Source: Acidobacteriota bacterium (GTDB lineage Bacteria; Acidobacteriota; Terriglobia; Terriglobales; Acidobacteriaceae). From it: a stretch of DNA of 64,000 nt. The notes under the pieces were generated by a model that ran no database searches, was not told where the DNA came from, and saw only the letters and a program-made list of their open reading frames with translations. The stretch covers positions 1 to 64,000 of the forward strand of contig JAJXZT010000001.1 of the NCBI GenBank assembly GCA_021779935.1, written 5' to 3'. Below, in pieces: positions 55,671-64,000 of the stretch. How positions within the stretch are numbered: position 1 is the stretch's first letter; each line of letters opens with the position of its first letter. The position numbers and the translations under genes were made by a program.

Positions 55671-56312
55671 CTATTGCTTCTGGGCCCCTCCAATCGCTTC
55701 GCCCAGCTTTTTCATATCGAAGTCGATATTGAAATACAGGGTCACCTCCTGCTTTCCGTCCGTGACCGTCATTTCGTCCAGAGCATGTCCCTTGGCTTGC
55801 ACCAGCGCCTGTTTAGTCGGCCTCAGTCCCAGCAATCTTAGTACGCTGTACTCCTCCGGAACCTCTACCACCATCCATGCGTTCTCCGCTGATTTTCCGT
55901 CGTGGCCTTGCATGATTGAGTCCATGAGCTTCTTCGTGATTGCCTCATGCAAGGCGGCTTCCTTCTCGTTTCCGAGTTCCCTGTTCGCCATCCATGCCAC
56001 GGCTTGGGCATCGAGATCGGTAATCTTGTGTTTCAGAATTTCGTTCGCGTTCTTCAGGGCGCCTGCAAAATCGCTCGTTTGTAGCGCCTGATACATCTTC
56101 TGTTTTGGAGTGTACGGATCATAGTCGCCGCAGTCTGACCAGTCGAAGCAACTTGCCCTCAGCTGCCAGAAGTCCACCGATGTGTCCCCGGCTTGTACCT
56201 TCTGCGCCAGTTCCGGATACTTCGCCGTCGCCGGTTTCTGCTGCCCTGCACAATGTCCTGACACCACCAGTACCGCGACTACGCACGCCAACACGAACGT
56301 TTTCGATTTCAT
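55671..56312 (-). CDS. Hypothetical exported protein, possibly DUF4919
   Basis: A 213-residue exported protein. A signal peptide (ending VVSGHCAGQ, a possible lipobox-like Cys) is followed by a helical domain with YDPYTPKQKMYQAL, ILKHKITDLDAQAVAW and LGLRPTKQALVQ. The layout resembles the DUF4919 group of uncharacterised proteins; this is by eye only. The ATG at 56312 is set by the signal peptide. It is downstream of rocD on the same strand, behind a terminator. Confidence 0.6.
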   Translation of the reverse strand: MKSKTFVLACVVAVLVVSGHCAGQQKPATAKYPELAQKVQAGDTSVDFWQLRASCFDWSDCGDYDPYTPKQKMYQALQTSDFAGALKNANEILKHKITDLDAQAVAWMANRELGNEKEAALHEAITKKLMDSIMQGHDGKSAENAWMVVEVPEEYSVLRLLGLRPTKQALVQAKGHALDEMTVTDGKQEVTLYFNIDFDMKKLGEAIGGAQKQ

Positions 56313-56337
56313 GGCACGACAGTGTAACAAACAAAAA

Positions 56338-56358
56338 GGGCCGCCAGCGAGGCGACCC
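56338..56358 (-). terminator. Terminator after rocD
   Basis: An 8-bp stem GGGCCGCC/GGCGACCC (one G-T pair) with loop AGCGA; on the minus strand it is followed by TTTTTG. Confidence 0.82.
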
Positions 56359-56409
56359 CAATCTGTTTGCTCCGGCAGGTTCTCCGGAGTGCAAACAATT
56401 TCCATGCTG

Positions 56410-57624
56410 CTATTTCTCGATCACCTTCCGAATGCGATCGAACGCCCAATCGATTTCCTCGCGTTTGATCACCAGCGGCGGAGCGATGCGGATCACTCGA
56501 TCATGCGTCTCCTTGCACAACACGCCCAGTTTTTTCAGTTCCTCGCAATATGGCCGGGCCGCGCTCTTCATTTCAATCCCGATCCACAGTCCCTTGCCGC
56601 GTACTTCCTTAAGATCGGAACTCTTCAGAGTCTTCAATCGGTCCATAAAATATGTTCCGAGTTCGGCTGAACGCTCCACAAGGTTCTCTTCTATCAGCAC
56701 ACGCAGTGCCGTCCGCGCCACCGCGCACCCTAACGGATTTCCACCGAACGTGCTTCCGTGGTCGCCCGGTTGAAATACACCCAAAATTTCTTTCGACGCC
56801 AACACCGCCGACACCGGATAGAATCCGCCTGCCAGTGCCTTGCCGACGATCAGCACATCCGGTTTTACGCCCTCGTGCATGTATGCGAACAACTTGCCCG
56901 TTCGTCCAAGTCCCGACTGAATTTCGTCCGTCATCAACAGCACGCGGTTCTCGCGGCAGATCTCGGCGGCTTCGCCCAGGAAGCCCTTCGGCGGAATTAC
57001 AATGCCTGCCTCGCCCTGAATCGGCTCCACGAGGAACGCACAGGTATTCGGCGTAATCGCCGCACGAAGCGCTTTCGCATCGCCAAACGGAATCACTTTG
57101 AATCCGGGCGTGAATGGCCCGAAGCCACGGCGATACTGCTCATCGGTCGAGAAACTGACGATCGTTACCGTGCGCCCGTGGAAATTATTCGCGCACACAA
57201 TAATCTCCGCCCGCCCCTCGGGGATTCCCTTTACGTCGTAGCCCCACTTGCGCGCTGCCTTCACGGCCGTCTCTACCGCTTCCGCGCCGGAGTTCATCGG
57301 CAAAGCCATGTCCATACCCGTCAGATCGTGGAGCTCCTTGTACAACAACGGCAGTTGATCGTTGCGGAACGCACGCGACGTCAGTGTCACTTTTGCAGCC
57401 TGTTCGACCAGCGTTTTCACGATCGCCGGATGACAATGCCCCTGATTGACCGCCGAATACGCAGCAAGGCAGTCGAGATACTTATTTCCCTCAACGTCGT
57501 AAACCCAAACGCCCTTCGCGTGGTCGATCACCACATCCAATGGGTGATAATTGTGGGCGCCGTAACGGCCTTCCATCTCGACATAATCTTTCGTCAACAT
57601 CTTTTCATCCACGATTGCAGCCAC
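56410..57624 (-). CDS. rocD: Ornithine aminotransferase
   Basis: A 404-residue class III PLP aminotransferase converting ornithine and 2-oxoglutarate to glutamate semialdehyde and glutamate. Diagnostic N-terminal [12 protein letters not shown] is present, with [39 protein letters not shown], the Asp in [14 protein letters not shown] and the PLP lysine in [13 protein letters not shown]. It ends the carbamoyl-phosphate operon, 60 bp after the ATCase-like gene, and would consume the ornithine made by running ornithine carbamoyltransferase backwards. Confidence 0.93.
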   Translation of the reverse strand: MAAIVDEKMLTKDYVEMEGRYGAHNYHPLDVVIDHAKGVWVYDVEGNKYLDCLAAYSAVNQGHCHPAIVKTLVEQAAKVTLTSRAFRNDQLPLLYKELHDLTGMDMALPMNSGAEAVETAVKAARKWGYDVKGIPEGRAEIIVCANNFHGRTVTIVSFSTDEQYRRGFGPFTPGFKVIPFGDAKALRAAITPNTCAFLVEPIQGEAGIVIPPKGFLGEAAEICRENRVLLMTDEIQSGLGRTGKLFAYMHEGVKPDVLIVGKALAGGFYPVSAVLASKEILGVFQPGDHGSTFGGNPLGCAVARTALRVLIEENLVERSAELGTYFMDRLKTLKSSDLKEVRGKGLWIGIEMKSAARPYCEELKKLGVLCKETHDRVIRIAPPLVIKREEIDWAFDRIRKVIEK

Positions 57625-57684
57625 TTCTCACTCTCCCCGTTTTGTCCGATTGTGTTGTTTGTTCCAGCTTCCGCTGCGTTGGAC

Positions 57685-58644
57685 CTACTCTAAAACCATC
57701 GTCAGGAGCGCCATCCGTACGAACAGGCCGTTTCTCGCCTGTTGGAAATACCTCGCTCGTGGATCACCATCCACCGTCTTGTCGAGTTCGACCGTGCGGG
57801 GAAGTGGGTGCAGGATCAGCGCATTCTTTTTCATCTTCGCCAGGACGGATGAGTCGATACGATATCTTTTCAGCCCCGGCTGATCGGATACGCGGTCTGG
57901 CCGGATTCGCGTCTGGTAGACGACGTCCGCCTCGCCAATTACTTTCGATGCATCCGCCTCAATCTCGTAACGGACTCCATGGCGATCCAGGTAGTCGAGG
58001 ATGTCGCCACGCATTTGCAGTTCAGGAGGACTGACAAAATAGATCTTTACGCGATCGAATTTCGCGAGCAGATACGCTAAAGAGCGCGCCGTACGTCCCT
58101 TGTCCATCTCCCCCAGGAACGCAATGCTCAGTCCTTCCAGCGACCGTTCGCGATAGATCGTGTAAAGATCGAGCAGTGCCTGTGTCGGATGTTGACCACC
58201 GTTTCCATCTCCTGCATTGATCACCGGCACGGGTGAAACCTGCGCTGCCCGCTTCGCACCGCCCTCCTCGTTATGCCGAATGACAATGACATCCGAGTAT
58301 CCGCCAATGATTCGGATAGAATCTTCGACCTGCTCGTCTTCCATCTCAGACGAAAAAGCTCGCGCATGTTCTGTCGAAATCACTCTCCCCCCGAGCCGCA
58401 ACATCGCGGACTCAAAGCAAAGCCGCGTTCGCGTGGAGGGCTCATAGAAGAGTGTCGCCATGATTTTGTTTTGATAATCCAGCGTGCCGCCGCGCCTTAC
58501 AATCCGTTCCATCTCATGCGAGCGGTCGAACAACTCCATGAGCAGGGGTACCGTGAACTGTTGCGACTCGACCACGTGCCGCAGATGAGTTCGCGTGATC
58601 TCTCCGTTCACCGGACGCAGGCCATTGTCACTTCCCATCGTCAT
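57685..58644 (-). CDS. pyrB: Aspartate carbamoyltransferase homologue lacking the 80s-loop lysine
   Basis: A 319-residue transcarbamylase. Carbamoyl-phosphate binding residues are kept: STRTR (70-74), VIRHNEEG, HPTQALLDLYTI and LHPLPRTVELD. These and GRTARS, RIRPDRV and ARYFQQARNGLF match aspartate carbamoyltransferase. The 80s loop, which in E. coli supplies Ser80 and Lys84 to the neighbouring site, reads ARAFSSEMEDEQ (94-105) with no lysine. Whether the acceptor is aspartate is therefore open. Its ATG overlaps the stop of arcC (ATGA). A catabolic or modified role is possible given the neighbours. Confidence 0.85.
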   Translation of the reverse strand: MTMGSDNGLRPVNGEITRTHLRHVVESQQFTVPLLMELFDRSHEMERIVRRGGTLDYQNKIMATLFYEPSTRTRLCFESAMLRLGGRVISTEHARAFSSEMEDEQVEDSIRIIGGYSDVIVIRHNEEGGAKRAAQVSPVPVINAGDGNGGQHPTQALLDLYTIYRERSLEGLSIAFLGEMDKGRTARSLAYLLAKFDRVKIYFVSPPELQMRGDILDYLDRHGVRYEIEADASKVIGEADVVYQTRIRPDRVSDQPGLKRYRIDSSVLAKMKKNALILHPLPRTVELDKTVDGDPRARYFQQARNGLFVRMALLTMVLE

Positions 58645-59639
58645 GCCACACCTACCGCTTCTGTCCCCTTCGCGTTGGTCTTGCACAACTGCGGTGTCGC
58701 ATCGGACAACACGTGGGTTCCTGCCCGGCCGGCCACGGCCTCGCAGAGATTCTCGTAGCAAGTGATAACCACTTCCCTGCCGCCGCGCTTCAGAAAGCGT
58801 AACGCCGACTCGATCTTCGGGCCCATGTTTCCCGGTGGAAACTGACCGGCGTTGTAATACGTCTCCAGCTCTGACGCCGTTACCCGCGCCAAAGGCTGCT
58901 GCCCGGGCTTTTTGTAGTTGAGGTATACGAAATCGGTATCCGTCGATATGGCGAACAAATCAACATCCAGCAGGGATGCCAGCAGAGACGACGCTCTATC
59001 CTTGTCCAGAACCGCTTCCACGCCGTGCAGCATTCCATCTGTCCGCACCACGGGGATGCCGCCACCACCCACCGCGATGACTAGTGCGCCAGCTTGCATC
59101 AGGTCGCGGATCACTTCCAATTCGACGATGTCCATCGGTTCCGGGGAAGGCACAACGCGCCTGTATCCGCGGGACGCATCTTCGACGATCGTCCATCCCA
59201 ATTGCCTTCGGCGATCCTCGGCATCGGCACGGGAGTAGAACGGCCCAATCGGCTTCGTTGGATGATTCATCGCCGGATCATCCGCCGAAACCACGACCTG
59301 AGTCAGCACCGTCACCACCGGTATCTTTAGCCCTGCGCGCACTAGTTCGTTGTCCAGTGACTGTTGCAGGAAATAGCCGATCTCTCCCTGCGTCGTCGCA
59401 TCGCACACGTCCAACGTATGCCCATACACCTGGTCAGACGCGCGCTCTGAGCGAAGCAGGGCCGCTCCCACCTGTGGTCCATTGCCATGCGTCACCACCA
59501 GTTGGTAGCCCTGCTGGATCATGTTGACAATGGCCGCCGCGGTTTGGCGGGTGTTTGCCAGTTGCTCGTCGACAGTTCCTTTTTCTCCGGCGCGAATCAG
59601 CGAGTTGCCGCCTACCGCCACCAGTGCCGTCTTAGGCAT
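58641..59639 (-). CDS. arcC: Carbamate kinase
   Basis: A 332-residue carbamate kinase of the amino-acid kinase fold; usually it makes ATP from carbamoyl phosphate and ADP. Motifs: VAVGGNSLI, VVTHGNGPQVG, MNHPTKPIGPFY, AVGGGGIPVV and FPPGNMGPKIESALRF. It sits between ornithine carbamoyltransferase (28 bp upstream) and the ATCase-like gene (4-bp overlap), the arrangement expected for energy gain from carbamoyl compounds. No arginine deiminase is present. Confidence 0.94.
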   Translation of the reverse strand: MPKTALVAVGGNSLIRAGEKGTVDEQLANTRQTAAAIVNMIQQGYQLVVTHGNGPQVGAALLRSERASDQVYGHTLDVCDATTQGEIGYFLQQSLDNELVRAGLKIPVVTVLTQVVVSADDPAMNHPTKPIGPFYSRADAEDRRRQLGWTIVEDASRGYRRVVPSPEPMDIVELEVIRDLMQAGALVIAVGGGGIPVVRTDGMLHGVEAVLDKDRASSLLASLLDVDLFAISTDTDFVYLNYKKPGQQPLARVTASELETYYNAGQFPPGNMGPKIESALRFLKRGGREVVITCYENLCEAVAGRAGTHVLSDATPQLCKTNAKGTEAVGVA

Positions 59640-59667
59640 CCGTTTTCCTTCGCCGCCAAGGCTGCGG

Positions 59668-60635
<968 letters not shown>

Positions 60636-60639
<4 letters not shown>

Positions 60640-61979
60640 TTCCCCGCTTTCTCAAGCACCGGCTTGTACTTCGCCGTGAAATCCGTGAGGATCTCGCGGA
60701 ATCCCGGCTGGGTCAGCTCTTCCGCCTCGTAGCGTACGCGGAGACTCGGCTTATCAATCTTGATCGTCCTTGCCAGGTCGATCGGAGTCGCCACCAGCAC
60801 CAGGTCGCACGGCACCCGCTTGATTGTCTCTTCCAGTTCATGCCGCTGGGCTTCGCTGTATCCCATCGCAGGAAGCAGTTTGCCCAGATGCTTGAACTTC
60901 TCGAAGACCGCGCGGATCGACCCAATTGCGTATGGCCGCGGGTCCACCATCTCCGCCGCGCCAAATTGCTTGGCGGCAACAACGCCCGCGCCGTACTGCA
61001 TTTCGCCATGCGTAAGTGTCGGCCCGTCTTCCACCACCAGTACTCGTTTTCCCTTCACGAGTTCCGGATCGGCAACCGAAACACGGCAAGCCGCTTCAAT
61101 CACGGTGGCCGTGGGATTGAACTTCCGAATGTTGTCACGGACCTTCTGCACGTTATCCAGGGATGCCGTATCGACCTTGTTGATGACCAGCACCTTGCCC
61201 GAACGGAAGTTCACTTCGCCGGGATAGTAGGAAAGCTCGTGTCCGGCCCGGTGTGGATCTAAAACAACGATCTCGAGATCAGGACGATAGAACGGAGTGT
61301 CATTGTTGCCTCCGTCCCAGAGCACCAGGTCGCCTTCCTGCTCTGCCTGCCGCAGAATTTCTTCGTAATCCACGCCCGCATAGACCGTCGTTCCTACTAC
61401 GATGTGCGGTTCGTATTCTTCGCGCTCTTCGATCGTGCAGTCGTGACGATCGAGGTCTGCCAGCGTCGCAAACCTCTGCGCATGTTGCGCCGCTAGGTCG
61501 CCATACGGCATCGGATGCCGAATCACTACCGGATGCCAGCCCAATCCGCGCAATTCTTCGGCTACGCGCCGCGACACCGGGCTCTTGCCGCATCCAGTGC
61601 GTACCGCGCATATCGACACCACCGGTACCTTACTGGCCAGTTGCGTACGCTGCGCTCCAAGAAGCCAGAAGTCTGCTCCGGCCGCAACCACGCGCGACGC
61701 GAGATGCATCACCGTCGAGTGTGATACATCCGAATACGAGAACACCGCCACGTCCACTTCTTCGTCGCGGATAATCTTTTCCATTTCGTTCTCGTCGAGA
61801 ATTGGAATCCCCTGCGGGTACATTTTGCCGGCGAGTTCGGTTGGATAGCGTCGACCTGCAATATCAGGAATCTGTGTGGCGGTGAAAGCCACAACCTGGT
61901 AATCAGGGTTATGACGGAAGACAACATTGAAGTTATGGAAGTCTCGTCCGGCAGCGCCAATAATCAGTACGCGTTTCAT
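60636..61979 (-). CDS. Cyclic 2,3-diphosphoglycerate synthetase-like P-loop protein
   Basis: A protein of about 447 residues resembling archaeal cyclic 2,3-diphosphoglycerate synthetases. An N-terminal Rossmann-like domain (VLIIGAAGRDFHNFN, residues 1-120) precedes a P-loop nucleotide-binding domain (AVRTGCGKSPVSR) with INKVDTASLDNV and DLVLWDGGNNDTPFY. The bacterial family has no proven function that I know of; its place at the head of a carbamoyl-phosphate operon suggests a link to that pathway. ATG 61979 is preferred; GTG 61991 is the alternative. It overlaps argF by 4 bases. Confidence 0.82.
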
Positions 61980-62058
61980 GATTCCTTTCACGCCTCCCTT
62001 CGTTTGAGAGAGAGTGCTCTAGGCGTGAAATGTTCCGTCCGTAACGTATATGCAGTCG

Positions 62059-62072
62059 GTGAGCTATGTCAC
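62059..62072. promoter_or_regulatory. Crp/Fnr-type site before the carbamoyl operon
   Basis: GTGA-GCTATG-TCAC, 79 bases upstream of the minus-strand start at 61979. Confidence 0.6.
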
Positions 62073-62546
62073 GTACTTGAGTGAGGAGGAATTAAAGTGC
62101 CATAAGCGACTAATAGACAATGGGTTATTGATTTTCTAATATTTACCCGACACCACGGTCTATAAAATATGCATATCAATTAGAGGAAGTGCATATTCCG
62201 CTGGCTTTACTGCTAGGTTTTCTATGTATATGCTACCGTACAATGTATGTAGTAACTATTTAGTAATAATAAGTGATATTTTTGCTTGCCTCCGAGGGGA
62301 CATTCCTCGGTCGTCGCCACAGGAGACTCTTTCTCAACCGAATTTTCCTGCCTGGATCGCGGATCGAAATCCCGAAATTTCCCACCAACGCGGAAACCGG
62401 CGTCGCGGCAAGCCGCTGTTCATCGGCAAGCGCATGGAGTCAGCGGAAGGCTTTCTCCAGCGACTTCAATTTTCCGCGCATGTGACGTTTCATGCTTAGG
62501 ATGAACTGCTTACGACGGATCGCCCGTTCACCCCTCACACTTCCCT

Positions 62547-62560
62547 GTGACCAGCATCAC
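62547..62560. promoter_or_regulatory. Crp/Fnr-type site before the ferredoxin oxidoreductase operon
   Basis: GTGA-CCAGCA-TCAC, 128 bases upstream of the ferredoxin start codon at 62689. Confidence 0.6.
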
Positions 62561-62688
62561 TTCCCCCATGGAACATGCGGCCACAGAATGAATGTCATTG
62601 ACCGCGTGGGGTGTTAGGTCCCCATGCACAGTTCATAGCATTCATGTTCTGGCTTTTTGTGTACCTGCCAGGAGGGAAAGAAGGATTC

Positions 62689-62940
62689 ATGCCACGAGGT
62701 TCAGTATCGATTGTGGTGGAACGATGCAAGGCTTGCGGATTCTGTGTAGAGTTTTGTCCGACCAAGGTCCTTGCACTGTCCTCCGCGTTCAATTCCAAGG
62801 GATATCATCCGCCCCATGCTGTTGCGCCCGAGAAGTGCAGCGGTTGCGACCTGTGCGGAATGTACTGCCCCGACTTCGCCATCTACGGATATCGCAATGA
62901 CAAGAATGCCCCGAAGGAGGACGAAGCCGATGCACGCTGA
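62689..62940 (+). CDS. korD: Ferredoxin subunit of 2-oxoacid:ferredoxin oxidoreductase
   Basis: An 83-residue protein with two [4Fe-4S] motifs, CKACGFCVEFCP (first Cys is residue 13) and CSGCDLCGMYCP, like the delta subunits of 2-oxoacid:ferredoxin oxidoreductases. A longer frame from 62611 would add a hydrophobic, non-conserved stretch; ATG 62689 follows AAGGA and gives the typical length. It overlaps the next gene by 11 bases. Confidence 0.85.
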   Translation: MPRGSVSIVVERCKACGFCVEFCPTKVLALSSAFNSKGYHPPHAVAPEKCSGCDLCGMYCPDFAIYGYRNDKNAPKEDEADAR

Positions 62941-64000
62941 CCCGCAAGGAGTTCTCACCGGCGCTCACTTTCTCGACGGCGATCATGCTGCCTGTGAAGG
63001 TGCCATTGCCGCCGGTGCCCGCTTCGCCGCCGGATACCCAATTACGCCCTCGACGGAAGTCGTAGAGCGCTTTGCCATGCGCGCTCCCACTGTCGGTGGA
63101 ACTTTCATCCAGATGGAAGACGAGCTTGCCGCTTCCATCACCATCCAGGGAGCGGTCTGGGGCGGAGTAAAAGCCTTCACCGTGACCTCCGGACCTGGTT
63201 TCTCGCTCATGATGGAGCACATCGGTTACGCGGCCATGACGGAGACACCCTGCGTCTTCATCAATGTGCAGCGCGGTGGGCCTTCCACCGGACTTCCGAC
63301 GCTTCCGGCCCAGGCGGATATGATGCAGGTTCGCTGGGGCTCCCACGGCGACTATGAAATCATCGCTCTCTGCCCTAATTCTCCGCAGGAATGTTTCGAT
63401 CTGACCATTAAGGCTTTTAACTTTTCCGAGCAGTATCGTGTTCCCGTCTTTGTGATGTTGGATGAAGTCGTTGGTCACATGACGGAGAAGGTGATCATTC
63501 CTCCCGCCGAAGAGATTGAGATCGAGCCGCGTCACTTTACCAAGAAGGCCCCCAAGGATTTCCGGCTTTACGAGCCCGAAGCCAACCAGGTTCCTGACAT
63601 GGTCAAGGCCGGTGACGGCTACAACATCCACGTTACCGGACTGACACATGACCAACGCGGCTATCCCGACATGACTCCTCCCATGCAGGACGTCCTCGTC
63701 AAGCGCCTTCAGAGCAAGATCCTCGACAACGCCGACAAGATCTGCCTGTTTGAGAAAGAGAATGTGGAAGGCGCCGATGTTGTCGTGGTCTCTTACGGAA
63801 TCACCTCTCGCGTAGCACAGCGCGCCGTCGACCAGGCTCGTGAAAAGGGAGTCAAGGTTGGCAAGCTGCGTCTCATCACGGCGTGGCCATTCCCGGAGAG
63901 GGTCATCAGCGAAATCGCGCCCACCATCAAGGGCTTCGTCGTTCCTGAGCTCAATCTCGGGCAGATGGTTCGCGAAGTAGAGCGTTGCGCCGGCGGCAAG
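62930..64000 (+). CDS. korA: 2-oxoacid (probably 2-oxoglutarate):ferredoxin oxidoreductase alpha subunit, partial
   Basis: The frame runs from ATG 62930 past the window end (at least 357 codons). It is the alpha subunit of a thiamine-dependent 2-oxoacid oxidoreductase: GYPITPSTEVVERFA, QMEDELAASITIQGAVWGG, TSGPGFSLMMEHIGYA and QRGGPSTGLPT are all family hallmarks. The complex would oxidatively decarboxylate a 2-oxoacid, most likely 2-oxoglutarate, reducing ferredoxin. AGGAGG lies 9 bases before the ATG. The beta subunit should follow outside. Ferredoxin-linked enzymes of this type favour anaerobic or low-oxygen metabolism, in line with the Crp/Fnr-type site upstream. Confidence 0.92.
   Translation, partial: MHADPQGVLTGAHFLDGDHAACEGAIAAGARFAAGYPITPSTEVVERFAMRAPTVGGTFIQMEDELAASITIQGAVWGGVKAFTVTSGPGFSLMMEHIGYAAMTETPCVFINVQRGGPSTGLPTLPAQADMMQVRWGSHGDYEIIALCPNSPQECFDLTIKAFNFSEQYRVPVFVMLDEVVGHMTEKVIIPPAEEIEIEPRHFTKKAPKDFRLYEPEANQVPDMVKAGDGYNIHVTGLTHDQRGYPDMTPPMQDVLVKRLQSKILDNADKICLFEKENVEGADVVVVSYGITSRVAQRAVDQAREKGVKVGKLRLITAWPFPERVISEIAPTIKGFVVPELNLGQMVREVERCAGGK

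Larger units (their letters stand above)
61980..62688. other. Divergent intergenic region with AT-rich segment
   Basis: These 709 bp lie between the carbamoyl-phosphate operon (minus) and the ferredoxin-oxidoreductase operon (plus). They hold a Crp/Fnr-type palindrome near each end (62059 and 62547), an AT-rich stretch at about 62095-62285 containing the palindrome ATATGCATAT (62167-62176), and a CCGAGG/CCTCGG hairpin (62292-62310). Overlapping short frames at 62224-62504 show no protein-like features. Confidence 0.6.

Noticed and set aside
62224-62504. Overlapping short plus-strand frames before the ferredoxin gene
   Set aside because: Several frames are open over the same DNA, none has a ribosome site or protein-like sequence, and the region is better explained as regulatory.

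Overview
The window reads as a stretch of chromosome from an Acidobacteriota bacterium, probably class Terriglobia. This is inferred from the moderately high GC, the mix of secreted acidobacterial-type hypothetical proteins with housekeeping genes, a deoxyhypusine-synthase-like gene, PagL and HybA/HybB-like proteins, and compact mixed-strand gene order. I see no rRNA, tRNA, CRISPR array, insertion sequence or prophage. Most gene ends carry clear hairpin terminators, many of them bidirectional.

Left part (0.5-20 kb): a secreted dipeptidase, two cyclophilins, a small SRPBCC-like protein behind an attenuator-like leader, malate and isocitrate dehydrogenases, and a nitrogen block (glnE downstream of glnA, with a divergent LysR regulator). 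A polyamine pair follows (pyruvoyl arginine decarboxylase and a deoxyhypusine-synthase-like enzyme, flanking a beta-helix protein), then a penicillin-acylase-family hydrolase and a beta-propeller lipoprotein.

Middle (20-46.7 kb): a homocysteine methyltransferase/methylenetetrahydrofolate reductase fusion, a YmdB-type phosphodiesterase and a HAD phosphatase, a TPR-secretin, a DsbA-like protein, NAD synthetase, a CPBP protease, a sugar kinase and a PLP decarboxylase in a row, a decayed ORF patch, ArsR, formiminotransferase-cyclodeaminase, a four-helix-bundle gene between low-complexity repeats, PagL, YebC, an ECF sigma/anti-sigma/Spy-like operon, purQ, a radical SAM protein, a frameshifted D-2-hydroxyacid dehydrogenase and acetyl-CoA synthetase.

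Right part (46.7-64 kb) is the most interesting. A Crp/Fnr regulator with FNR-like N-terminal cysteines and a CRP-like recognition helix precedes an operon of cytochrome c, HybA-like Fe-S protein, HybB/NrfD-like membrane protein, a sensor kinase with two c-type heme motifs in its periplasmic domain, a sigma-54 response regulator and an archaemetzincin. No hydrogenase or other catalytic subunit is present. Further right is a tight five-gene minus-strand operon: a cyclic-2,3-diphosphoglycerate-synthetase-like P-loop protein, ornithine carbamoyltransferase, carbamate kinase, an aspartate-carbamoyltransferase homologue lacking the catalytic 80s-loop lysine, and ornithine aminotransferase. It diverges from a 2-oxoacid:ferredoxin oxidoreductase operon that runs off the window. 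Five copies of the palindrome GTGA-N6-TCAC lie upstream of exactly these units (two before the regulator, one before the cytochrome operon, one before each divergent operon). They match the specificity expected of the regulator and suggest one redox- or oxygen-controlled regulon for electron transfer and carbamoyl-phosphate energy metabolism.
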